From Marchantia polymorpha subsp. ruderalis (lineage: Eukaryota; Streptophyta; Marchantiopsida; Marchantiales; Marchantiaceae): DNA of 64,000 nucleotides. The position numbers and the translations under genes are program-made. Positions 50,989 through 61,841 of the stretch are shown piece after piece. Positions within the stretch are counted from its first letter, which is position 1; each line of letters opens with the position of its first letter. The notes under the pieces were generated by a model. It was not told the origin of the DNA. It saw only the letters and a list, made by a program, of their open reading frames with translations, and did no database searches. The stretch covers positions 5,600,001 to 5,664,000 of the forward strand of contig AP031357.1 in assembly GCA_037833965.1 (NCBI GenBank), given 5' to 3'.

Positions 50989-53263
50989 AAGTTGATTTTT
51001 TTTCAACAAGTGTTATATTGTTAAATATGTTAGTGATGTGAAGTGTTTTTAACATAACGACTATTTTTTATTATAAGGTTGTGAGTTCTCTCATTTAAGC
51101 TCATATAGCTCTAGCTGGGAACAAAATAACAAATATATGTTGAGTTTAATAAACTAAAAAAGATGTAAATTAATTTTTGATATTTAAGAATAAGGTATTT
51201 TCATTTGATGAAAAAATAAAAAATATCAAAACCTTGTTAAACTAAGATGATGTTAAATTTAAAAAAATCTAAGAATGCAGATTTTTTCATTTTATAAATC
51301 CGTCTTCAATGCTTTTTTGGTAATTAGATTGCAAATATTTTCTAATTCAAGTAGATGGTAAATTACCATTTCTATTTAATGGTAATTTTACCGTCAACCA
51401 TCTTAAATTAAATCCACAATATTTTACTCATATGATATAAAAAGTCCTTCAGTCTCTTCATTAAAATTCATAGAAAATAATTTTCGTTCCCTCGCCACAC
51501 ATGCATAAAAAAGCTAAAAAAAATCCAATTGGGGTATTTGACATTTGCATCTGATAAGATAGTAGAGACCTCATGGGATTCAAAAAAGAAAATTAATTTT
51601 GGGATTAAATTTAGAATAGTTGATCATTTTTAACTCATAATTAATTTATAAAAAAATATCTATGAATAAAATCAAAATTTTCAAAAAAAAATCAATTATT
51701 AGAAATAAATCAAATTATTTTCTATTTTATTATTATTATTATTTACAATGAAACAAGTTCAAAGTTAATATTTTAAATGATTTAAAATTTGAATGAAATA
51801 AATCATATTCAAATAAATTTATATTTAATCATTTATATTATTAATCATTTATTAATTTATTAAAAATACTTACAAATCTCATTTAAATTTCTTCTCAACA
51901 ATCATTTCTGAAGTTGACATGTATTGTAACAGTCATAATTTATGGGTTTATATATCATAATATTAATATAATAGTTATTATCTCTTATATAGTAAAATCA
52001 TTAATTAAAGTATTAAACTAGATTATCACTTGTTAAAATCAATATGATCTAAACTTATTTCAAACATGAATTCATTTGTAAAAAACAAATTTTATTTGAT
52101 GCATCATTTGATATAATGAAAAAAAGTCATCTAGAATAATTGTTTCTCCTAAATTCATCTAGTTTATTGTTGTATAATTTTGATATCATATTTTTTTAAC
52201 ATAATTTCATTTCAAATAATATATTAAAATTTCATAATCCTACTAATTTGTGATACAAATTATTATTATTTTCTCCTCTGCCATGAAACTTATAACATTT
52301 TTAATGAAATAATAAAGAATATTTAAAATTTGGTTGTAAAATCCTTTTTGATATAAATACTTTGAGAAGTAATCACAATGAATTAGCTTTGAAATTAACG
52401 ATATTATGGTCATGTTTGAATTAGTTTGAATAATAATAAACTTCAAGATTGATCAATTTTTTAATATCAGAATGCTGATAAGCTTTTAATATATAATATT
52501 GGATCTTAAAAATTTATAGTAGTCAATATTTTAAAAAACATTTCAAACATGTTTTGAAAATACTAGATCTTATGAATGTCTTACAATATATTATTATCAT
52601 CCTCATTCTAAATATTATGATCATTTCAATCAAAATAAATTTGAATCAGGACATCATATTACAATGCAATATTAATGCATAAAATATTGATTCATATTGA
52701 TAAATATTCAATACTTCAAAATGATTATGATAAAAGATATATGGATTGAACTATCGGTCAAATTTACAATGGTTGTGATCAATCTAGTTGCTTTATCAAG
52801 AATTTTCTACATACCAGTTAGCTAATTTTTATTCAATTTTATAAAATTAAAAATTTTGTATATTAAAAATATTTCAATATTTTTTAAATTTTCTTTTACT
52901 TATTCAATTATGTATAAAAACTTGACTATCAATTGATACAAGGTTCATGAATATTGCAATTTAAAAATATATTCTTTAAATATTAAAAAATAACTTTTTC
53001 AAAATTTCTTCTTGATCATTTATTATATAAATGTTATTTTTATTACTTTATTATATACTTAATAAATTTTTAATATTTTATTTTATTTTATTTTCATATT
53101 TTTATAATATACTTTATTTAGATAAATTTCATTTAGTAGTTTTATCAGTTTGTAAATAATTGATAAAATTACTTTATTTTATCAATTCATTTAAAATTTG
53201 AAAGTTACAAGATGTATTTATTTTGCAATATTTACAATGTTAGCTAAAATGATGGTTTCAAAA

Positions 53264-53560
53264 TGATGTATTGAATGCAATCTACAACTTTACAAAACAT
53301 CATAACTAGTGAGAATTTCAAATTAATGACTCGGAATTTGGACACTATGAAGCTATGTATCAAGTGCAATCTATAACTTTACTACACAATATTTGTTGAA
53401 TACATTTTTCCTGGTCTATATTTAGTTGAAATAGTACAGATAGTATATTAACGTCTCAAAGTATCTACCATCACGGTACATTGAGTTATTTTATGCTGAG
53501 GTGACATAAACTAGTGAGAATTTATAGTAAATGATAAAGATTTTGGACGCTATGAAGACA
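53264..53560. repeat. Degenerate tandem repeat, period about 89 bp
   Basis: The words TGTAT..AA.TGCAATCTA.AACTTTAC occur at 53267 and again at 53356. The words ACTAGTGAGAATTT and TTTGGAC.CTATGAAG occur near 53304-53353 and again near 53509-53560. This gives two adjacent units and a third partial one, all diverged. Confidence 0.5.
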
Positions 53561-56471
53561 CTTTACTCCTACATAGATAATTCAGTTATCCTTGTGAAAC
53601 TTATAAATAGAGCGATGAAAGTGCAAGAAGTAATAACATTATTATATCTTTTCCAACACAAATGTTTGCAATGGCAGTATAGTATCTGCAGAGGTGTTAT
53701 TGATTCATGGCTATCTATAGGTTGTCAAAATTTCTTTACACATGATAATCGAAGTATACTTCAATTTATATCTTATTTCCAAACTCAAATCAAATGTTAT
53801 GTCTACAGAGAGAACATGCTGATGATATAGAAAATTTGATACATATGATAAGGGAGGAGGCTCATGAATTATGAGGCTTTTTATTCACGTGTTTCAGAAC
53901 GAGCATCTTACTTTACTCATAGCATGCCTCCAGCTATATTAGTCATTTTCCATGTAATTCATTTCAGTCAAAAAGAAGTGAGAAGATATTAAGGAACATG
54001 GATACGAAAATCGTTTCATCGTCTTATATTGAACTCTTACTGCCATATGTAAGGATGACTACATAACAACACTCATACATATAGGAATACATTCTTTAGG
54101 CTTTATTAGTAAATTGTGGTCATTGTATTTTGTACTTGCTTTGTTTCCATAAGAATCGTGTGCTTAGAGGTCATTTATCAATTTGAAACGAAGTCATATT
54201 CAGTAATGATGCAGAGTGATCTACATGCAACACAAGACGACAATTAGGAGTGTTTGGCCAAAGAGGAGCCTCTTAGAAAGTATATCTCGAAAACTTCATG
54301 GAGAATTATAGCCTTGTGCTCCATCATGATACATTCCTTACATCTACACAGTACTGTAGCTCTAAGTATAAACAAAAAAAAATTTAGTGTTGACATTATA
54401 TGACTAGAAAGTGAGAAGTACATACACCTCACAATTATAGTCTTCAAAATATTTTCAATGGACCTATCAGTAACCACAATCTGCAAAGCTTATGTCTGCT
54501 TTTGCTGAATATCGGATATGGAGCTTTGGTTGATTGCAAGACCTTCTATCTGTTCAGTCTGCAATGCATGCATACATTCATGTAGCATTATCACTTTGAT
54601 AATGATTGATCTAGCCATCTATCTACTTTGCTCACTCGCAAGTCGGAAAGTTGTTAAATGCACACTTTGTTGTACCCTTGGCGGTTAGAGAAAAGTCAGA
54701 AAGGGATTTTTCAGAGATAAACACAAAAGCATTAGGTTGAAAGTGTGGAACTTCGTTTGAAAACATGATATGCATTGACAACATGCGTAATTGTGCAATC
54801 GATCTTACATGACATATAAGAAGAGATATTTCAAATGGCAGGAGTGAAGAATATTTTCCGGAGTGAATTATTCTCATAAATTTTCACATTTCAGAAAAGT
54901 TCCTAGATCTACTTATAGCATGCAAAAAATATATTATCCTTTGACTACGGGTAGGTTATTTTGTTTCAGCTATTATTCTTCTTCAAGAAGGCATACTCTA
55001 CTTGTTTGAACCGCTTTGCCTAATGAACTTAGGTGTTTCTACAAGTTTCTAGACCGATCTGCACCCATAGATAATCATGAACACCTAATGCCATTGTCAG
55101 GTTTGAATAGATTGCAATAAAACGTGCAAATCTAATCTTCGTGCAATAAAATGTATCGCCATCATCACTACCTATGAACATGGAGAATCATAATATGGGC
55201 TCAGTAGATACTCTAAATACTACACATGCTAGATATCAATATATCTTGAAAGTTTTCTCTTTGAACTCCGCTAGCACTCGTGGCATCTAAAGATAGAACT
55301 TCCATGAGGAAAAATCACCGCTCGAGCACTCCACACAGAACTTGCCCCCGATTGATTTCAACAAAATATCTGAAGGAAAAGTTGACACGATTTGAGGAAA
55401 GCGTCTTGTTTTTTAAGGTCCAAAATTTACTTGCAAATCTTAATCTTATTCTATTTTGCACCACTCCCAAACGTGAACAAAATCGGGATTACAAACCTTT
55501 AGGGTTTGCATCTTTTAAAACTAATCATGCTATCCATTCTGGTCGTTCTCATCGTAGCCGTCATTCGTAAAAGACATCATCGTCAAATATGCAATCACAC
55601 CGTTTAAAAGTGAGTGGTATAACTCCCCTCTTGATATTAGATAATAGAAAATACAACCCATCACTGACCTAACCTTTGGCACGGTTCAAAAATATCTGTT
55701 GGACGCATTTATCAGATTTGTATTCACAGTCCATATTCAAGTGCATTCTGAATCTCAAATACTCTACGTGCATCATTACCACATTTCATGTTCAAAAATC
55801 GCTTCGCTGAAGATGTTATTGACCATAATATAATGTCTTCTTCGACTCATTCTGCTGGTCTAGGAAATGGGGGTAGATTTTTCTTTATTATTTTCAATGA
55901 GGGCACATTGAAGAAAGATGTTGGACTATGAAGACGCGTTGGATGTGGTCTGTCAATTTTCATCCGAGTTCTGATCCTTCCGATTTTTATACCAAATTGA
56001 GAGTTTGTTCGGTTTTCTCTCATAACCACTCGCTGCTGTAGAATTTTTTCGATGGCATATACAAACGCTTCACACTTATTGTTAGTTAAGCATGTCAGAA
56101 AACTTGAGTGATCCAAGGTTATGCACTGCGATTATACACAAGTTTATCCTTAATTGGGAAGATATATCTAAAACCAAACGATATTTGACGCATTCACAGT
56201 AAAGATTATAATTCACTTTTGATTGATAATCTTGACCAAAAAAATACATTATTCATTTTCAATTGCCTTAGTTTGTTCAAAATCCCGTACATATGTTGAT
56301 TGTTAGTACAGAGTTGCATCTCACAATATATGTACTTTCTCAAAATTTACTTACTTCTCTTCTGTGATTCAACGAGATTTGAACTTTACCACCCTCCATC
56401 CATATGTATAGATGGTTAATCAAAGTTTTAAAATTGCAGCTGAAGGATTGAGATCGTCTCCCTGCTCAGTG

Positions 56472-56516
56472 CATATTTCAGCATGCTTCATGTTACATGA
56501 AGCATGCTGAAATATG
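56472..56516. repeat. Near-perfect 45-bp palindrome
   Basis: The 21-base arm at 56472-56492 (CATATTTCAGCATGCTTCATG) is exactly reverse-complemented at 56496-56516. The next pair, T and A, also matches, leaving a one-base centre. Pairing stops immediately outside. No gene, T tract or target duplication is attached. Confidence 0.95.
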
Positions 56517-58000
56517 ATTCATAATTGTATTTTATCTTTGACTAAATAGAATGTAAAACTGTCTGACATTAACTGTAGTAGCAAAATTATCTTGCTAATC
56601 TTGAAGTATTATATGTATCAGCTTATGTTATGACTATATCTCGCAACTACTTGTTGAAAATTTACACATTTGATTGATGACACTTCCTAATTGTAGTATA
56701 TGAAATATAATCCGGAAAACTTGAGCTCAAAACAAACAAAAATTAAACTTTCAACATACTTTTCCGAGGATCTGGTTCAAGTGGAGGATTTAAAACTCTA
56801 GATTTATAAATGAGTGATCCCAGCCAATCTGATATTCAAGTTTTATCCTTAACAATTTGTGGATCACACGAGCCATTTGATTTACACAGACATTTAATTA
56901 TGAAAATTCAAAGCTGAGGGAAAGTTGAGCTTATTAAACTTGAATATAATAACCCAGTAATACTTAAATTTTTAAATTGTTTTTTTTGGGGAAAAAAATT
57001 CTCATTTACGTATCTTAAAACTTATATCAACACAATTTCACAAGTTTAAGGTTTAGATTTAGTTAACTATCTATTATCGATATCAAGGAAAAATCTCTAT
57101 AATGTAAAAGCAGTCAATAAAGGATATTTAATCTATGTATAAGTTTTTAGATTTATTACAATGTTTCATAAAGGAGAAATTATTTCAAATTAATACTGAT
57201 ATTATTTTATATTGTTTAAGAAATTTTTAATGCAATTTCTATGCAATTTGATTTAGGCGATTACTTCGTCTCAATTTTTCTATCAAATCATTTTTATTCC
57301 AAATTTTCATTAATATTATTTCATCAAAAGGAATGGTTCAAATTAGAACAAATCTGCATTTTCATCTAAATTCTTTTCAGATTCCTAAACTCTAAGTACC
57401 AACTTAATCAGTAGCAAAATCTTGAATGATATTTACTTTTGAGATGAATTTAAAAATGTTCAAGTAAAAGCGAAAACTTAATTTTATATTAAAAGGCTTT
57501 TCAGAAATTTAGCAATTAATATTTAGGGCTAACAAAGGGTTAATGATTAAAACAATACATGTATTTTTTATGTGATTCCATGTTCAGATGTTAATCAGAT
57601 TTGAAGATGATCAGAATCATATAATATCAGAATAGACGGTTATATAATATGATGATAGCTGCTCTCAATCAATCTAGATCTACTGACATCACTTTATGGA
57701 ACATCCTTTTGCAGGTGGAAAAAGCTCTCTTTGTTGCTTGAGTTTTACACATAGACCTCAATTAGTGGGAAGGGAAAGGTGGATTCGTACGAAGAAGCCA
57801 ATAAAAATCAAAGACAAACTATTCAAAAAGAATTCAACATAATCTGACTCTTCATTGCGTACAATACTTGTATCAATATCGCGCAGCAGTTTCATACCTG
57901 AAGAAGTTACCTCGAACGACTGGTCTGAATGACTCGATTATAATGTCATCAATGGCCTAAAATCCCCAATTATGGAAGGACAGTTGCGGCTGCCTTAACA

Positions 58001-59428
58001 ATTACAATCCTTTCATTGAGATTTGGTGATAATCATTTTTCCAGTCTGTATACTGGTGTTTGTCTGTGTATATATGCCCACCTTTCTAGATACAGGGGAA
58101 AACAATATGGACAATCAAACCCCACATACACTAGGCGTGTTGCATGGACAGCTGAAGGAATTCTCTCTCAGGTCTGGTACGCAGGATACTGTGAAAATCC
58201 AGCCAGCTGTACAAAAGAATCTAAGAGGGTTTTAATAAGTTTGACATTTGAACTGAACAAAGAAACAAAGAGCCATTAGGCACTGACTACAAACAGAAAT
58301 GTACTAGTTGGTACATCAGATGCAAAATTTGCAAGAATTCGTTATGATCAGTCTTAAAATTTTGTTAGACATCATCATGACCCAGAAGCAGACAGCAGGC
58401 TGAAAATGCACAAAAATGCATCTCAATGAACGTTGATACTGCAACGGAAAGTGAAGAATTTTCTTGCGAAAGCTGAATTTTACATGTTCAGGTCTATCCT
58501 TGATCTTCCAGTTGGTACTGCATATTCACGATGACTTTCGTTATTCACAGAATATCTTTACACAGAAGCCACGGGCATTTCAACATACTGAGCTTTAATT
58601 TGCAGTGAGTTAGATCACCACCTGCAGGTTGGCAAGAGCCTGAGCGACGTGATTGATGTACAGTTGACCCAAGGTAGCTTAGATAATCGACTAGGATGTA
58701 CACAGAGCTGTACTAATTTTCAGACCTCCAATTTGGTCCCAATGAGAGAAATAAATTGTTCAGGATATCTGTCTTTTGGAAACTCTTTTGGCTTATGAAA
58801 ATTGTACCTCAGCCGATATCACCACATAGAGGCACATAAGAACGATATGATAGAGAAAAAGCATTCCTTTGAACTGCAAGTGTATCGACGAACCAATAAA
58901 CCGGAACGCAGACAACTCTATCTCCACAATGCAGACAACAACTGAACTAGATCAGATCGAGAAGACATAGCTAAATCAGGCGAAGTTCAAACAATTGCAA
59001 CTAAAATATCCAAGGAAAAAAGGAAGAAGGATGTCCACAGCGGCTTCTCAAAACGAATTGGACCCAGATGCAATGCAAAACACAACTGGTGTACAAACTT
59101 TGAATTCAGGGGTAGCACAATGTTGAGAGCATCGGGGCTGCTAAGCTCCTGTCCTACTGACAAGAAAACAAGCTATAGAGCAACCACGAGTCTATACCTA
59201 GATTACAATGTCCGAATTTGCTATCCTACTGACTGATCTATGTTTTCCCAATCTCAAAAACGGTGTTGAGTACATGTGATGGCTGCTTAGACAGACCAAA
59301 TTCACACGCAAGTTTGTATGTCTTTGTACAATGAAATACAACGGGACTCTCATTCAGTGGGCTTAAGTCTGGAGGTCAAAGTTTGTATGTACATCTGACC
59401 ACGGTTGACAATACCAAATTAAAAAAAG
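58001..59428. other. Downstream region of SGF29
   Basis: Mixed DNA following the stop codon of the minus-strand SGF29 gene; it should contain that gene's 3' untranslated region. No AATAAA in the right orientation was found close to the stop. No other gene was seen. Confidence 0.4.
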
Positions 59429-60247
59429 TCATTGCCGATGTCCCTCAGGTAGTGTAACAACGTGATAAAATGGTACTTGCCGTTTCGGGAGTCCGTCCAT
59501 CCCTTCTTCTTCATCTCCGTCGAATTCCAGCAAGTAGTCCTCATTTCTTCGTTTCCTGTTGGGGCCGACAACAGACGCTTTGTAGAGAGCAGTCGTGCCA
59601 GGGTAAAGTGCCAAGACGTTTGAACCAGGGGGAAAGTCCGTGACGTTGCTTGCATCTGAGCGCTTGGGGAAGGGTATAATGCAAGTGTGAGACAACTTGT
59701 ACGCCCTCTGACCACTCTCGCCATCGTCGTCTGGTTCTTCGTCGATGACTTCAAATTCATTTGTTACCCTGTCGATCCCAGTAACTTTTACTACAATCCA
59801 CTCGTGGTTTTCAGCTTCATCGGCCGTGACTCTGGCTGCCACTTGATCGCCGACAGAAACGCTCAAATGTGCAGCAGGTGTACGAGGAAGTGCAGGGGAC
59901 GATAATCTTGGCAAGTCTGTCTCGGTCTTAATTCGCTTGCGCTTCTGCTCATTAGAAGCCTCAGATTTCTTGCGGTGTGGAGGTGCCTGTCCAGGAGCGA
60001 TCAAAGCTTCTATTTCGGTGATGCTGTTTCCAATGAGGGACTCTTCCTCGTCAGCTAAATTTTTAGCCTGTACGTAAAACCCCCGGAGTTGGAACCACAG
60101 CTTCTCGCCATACTTCTCTGCTTTTTCTGGGGGAGTTTGAGACAGTTTGGAGTGAATTTTATTGATTTTCCGAATTACGAGATCCTGTTCCTTTCTCAGT
60201 CGCTCCATTTCCTTCAATCGCTGATTGGCTCCCTCGAATGCTGCCAT
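59429..60247 (-). CDS. SGF29: SAGA complex subunit SGF29, tandem Tudor domain
   Basis: A single open frame of 272 residues aligns along its whole length with plant SGF29. The N-terminus is a coiled coil (about 10-35, LKEMERLRKEQDLVIRKINK) that in known SGF29 contacts the SAGA acetyltransferase module. A basic linker follows (about 92-108, HRKKSEASNEQKRKRIK). The C-terminal tandem Tudor domain starts near 130 (SVGDQVAARVTADEAENHEW) and runs to VVTLPEGHRQ. Acidic IDEEPDDD (168-175), LYPGTTALYKA (214-224; Tyr215 and Tyr222 spaced as in the H3K4me3 pocket of human SGF29) and LLEFDGDEEE (239-248) form the expected histone-tail site. Its role is to recruit or hold SAGA at H3K4-methylated promoters. 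I chose the ATG at 60247: it has A at -3 and G at +4 and gives the usual family length. An in-frame ATG at 60307 with weaker context would add 20 residues. The coding frame has no intron, although the flowering-plant genes are, as I recall, split. Confidence 0.93.
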   Translation of the reverse strand: MAAFEGANQRLKEMERLRKEQDLVIRKINKIHSKLSQTPPEKAEKYGEKLWFQLRGFYVQAKNLADEEESLIGNSITEIEALIAPGQAPPHRKKSEASNEQKRKRIKTETDLPRLSSPALPRTPAAHLSVSVGDQVAARVTADEAENHEWIVVKVTGIDRVTNEFEVIDEEPDDDGESGQRAYKLSHTCIIPFPKRSDASNVTDFPPGSNVLALYPGTTALYKASVVGPNRKRRNEDYLLEFDGDEEEGMDGLPKRQVPFYHVVTLPEGHRQ

Positions 60248-60857
60248 GCTTTTGGAAACACAAGACGGGATCGTCGAAAGTGCAACGTGGAGAAGGGGAC
60301 TGCCCATCAATTCCCGATATGCACCTCGCTCCTAAACTCTACTGTTCCCACAGTAGCTCCACGGAACGCCTAAAAACCTCCATCGTCGGCCGCGGTACGT
60401 CCCATGGAAGGGAGGCTCTGGTTCCCACCTGCGTACTTTCAAATTTCACAAACAAGTCACGCCGCGACACCATCTCCAGCGAGCGCGACCCCAATACAAT
60501 CCCATTCATGTCCTGACCGGCCAATTCCGCCTCCTCTGCCACATTCCTCGAAAGCTACAACTCCTCCTCCGCCACCTCCACCTCCACCTCCACTCCCACA
60601 ATTGCACTCGGACGATGCAAAGGCAGCGGCAGCAACAGCAACAAGTCCGACGCGCTCATCTCGCACGACCAGGGTGTCGCATTCTCCTCGACAACGATAC
60701 ACAGCTTATCTCGCTCCCGAAAACTCATAAGTAGCATGACACTCGCGGTCTAGCTCTGCCTCGGAAGCTGCCACAGAGAAAAGACACGACACCTCCCTCG
60801 CTCGGAAGCCTCCAAAAGTAGACAGAAGTTCCCCTCCTCTCACCGCCCTCCACCCCT

Positions 60858-60892
<35 letters not shown>

Positions 60893-61622
60893 CCTCCTCC
60901 TCTCTCTCACCGCCCACTTCACTGTCTCCCCTTTTTTCTTCTTACACCCACTGTGTCACAGACGAGTCGGCAAATCCCACCACACCAAGAATCTCACGGT
61001 CAGTCCACTCCCTCGGCTCACTCCCCTCCCCTCCCCTCCCGACTCCCCCCCTCGCCTCGCGAACAAAGAAGCGGCAGAGAAAAGCAGAGTCTCCTCCGCA
61101 GCTCTCTCTCCTCGCCCGCTCAAAAAAGCTGCTGCTGGCGCCCTCGCTGCGTCTTCTTCTGCTGGCTCCTTGTTCTTGTTTCTGCAAATGGCTACTCAAC
61201 CGTCTCTCGGCCCCGCCTAATCCCCTGGAGGCGCTCGCTCGCTCGCTCCCTCCCTCCCTCCCTCCGCCCGCTAGCCAGAGCCAAAACGGGGGACCCTGCC
61301 TAAAGTCCTGCAACAGCAAAGTACAAACCTCTGTCTGCTCTCTCTGCGCTTCTGCTTCTGCGGCTTCTGCTTCTTCTACTACTGCCGATTCGTGTCCTCG
61401 GCTTCGGACTTGTCGCCGATGCTGCCAAGCCTCTGCCAAAACCGCCTCCAAATGCTGCCAGCCCAGTTGACAACAATGACGCCGACGACGACGCCGACCG
61501 CGACCGCCACATCAAATCGCGCCCTTCGGAATCCGCATTTCTCCGCCCCTCTGCAAACTCTGCAGACGCCGACCGGAGCTGCTCCCAACATTCCTCTTTT
61601 GCGCGCAGAATCAAAACCCTAA
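60248..61622 (-). promoter_or_regulatory. SGF29 leader and promoter, CT-rich
   Basis: The DNA upstream of SGF29 is rich in CT on the plus strand (GA on the gene strand), including (CT)14 at 60861-60888 and many CTCC and CGCT runs, as in long plant leaders. An in-frame TAG on the gene strand near 60334 bars a longer protein. A telo-box (AAACCCTAA) sits at 61614-61622; such boxes are known in promoters of plant housekeeping genes. Frames such as plus 60404-60730, rich in proline, look like by-products of CCT/CCA runs. Confidence 0.5.
60861..60888. repeat. (CT)14 microsatellite
   Basis: Uninterrupted CT dinucleotides; GA on the SGF29 strand. Confidence 0.95.
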
Positions 61623-61631
61623 GACCCGGGG

Positions 61632-61658
61632 CTCCTCCGGCCGCCGCGACCGGAGGAG
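61632..61658. repeat. GC-rich 9-bp hairpin
   Basis: CTCCTCCGG (61632-61640) and CCGGAGGAG (61650-61658) are exact reverse complements around CCGCCGCGA, just beyond the telo-box upstream of SGF29. Confidence 0.8.
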
Positions 61659-61819
61659 TATCGCCGACTCGTTGGCCAACACGTGTCCACTGTGCGGTCG
61701 CGTGAACCCTGGAGTCGCGCGAGCTTCTCCCGGTGAGCGAATGGGGTGGCCTTGGGGAGCGCGACTCGCGACATCCGCGACTCTACTTTCGAGTCGTCGC
61801 TGAGACTCCGGGTGGACTA

Positions 61820-61841
61820 ACCCTAAAGAGGACTTTAGGGT
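61820..61841. promoter_or_regulatory. Telo-box inverted repeat
   Basis: ACCCTAAAG and CTTTAGGGT, exact reverse complements separated by AGGA. The arm is the telomere-repeat-like telo-box core, which plant TRB (telobox-binding Myb) proteins recognise; two copies face each other here. Confidence 0.65.

Larger units (their letters stand above)
49001..58000. other. AT-rich desert
   Basis: Extremely AT-rich to about 53 kb, then slightly richer in short open frames. Frames such as plus 53531-53830, plus 55280-55570 and minus 56116-55847 look faintly peptide-like but have no recognisable domain, and could be worn transposon sequence. The stretch also holds a TCTA run, a degenerate tandem repeat and a palindrome listed separately. 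Confidence 0.5.

Noticed and set aside
60404-60730. Plus-strand frame with a polyproline run
   Set aside because: The proline run is a by-product of the CCT/CCA-rich SGF29 leader; there is no domain and it is antisense to the leader.
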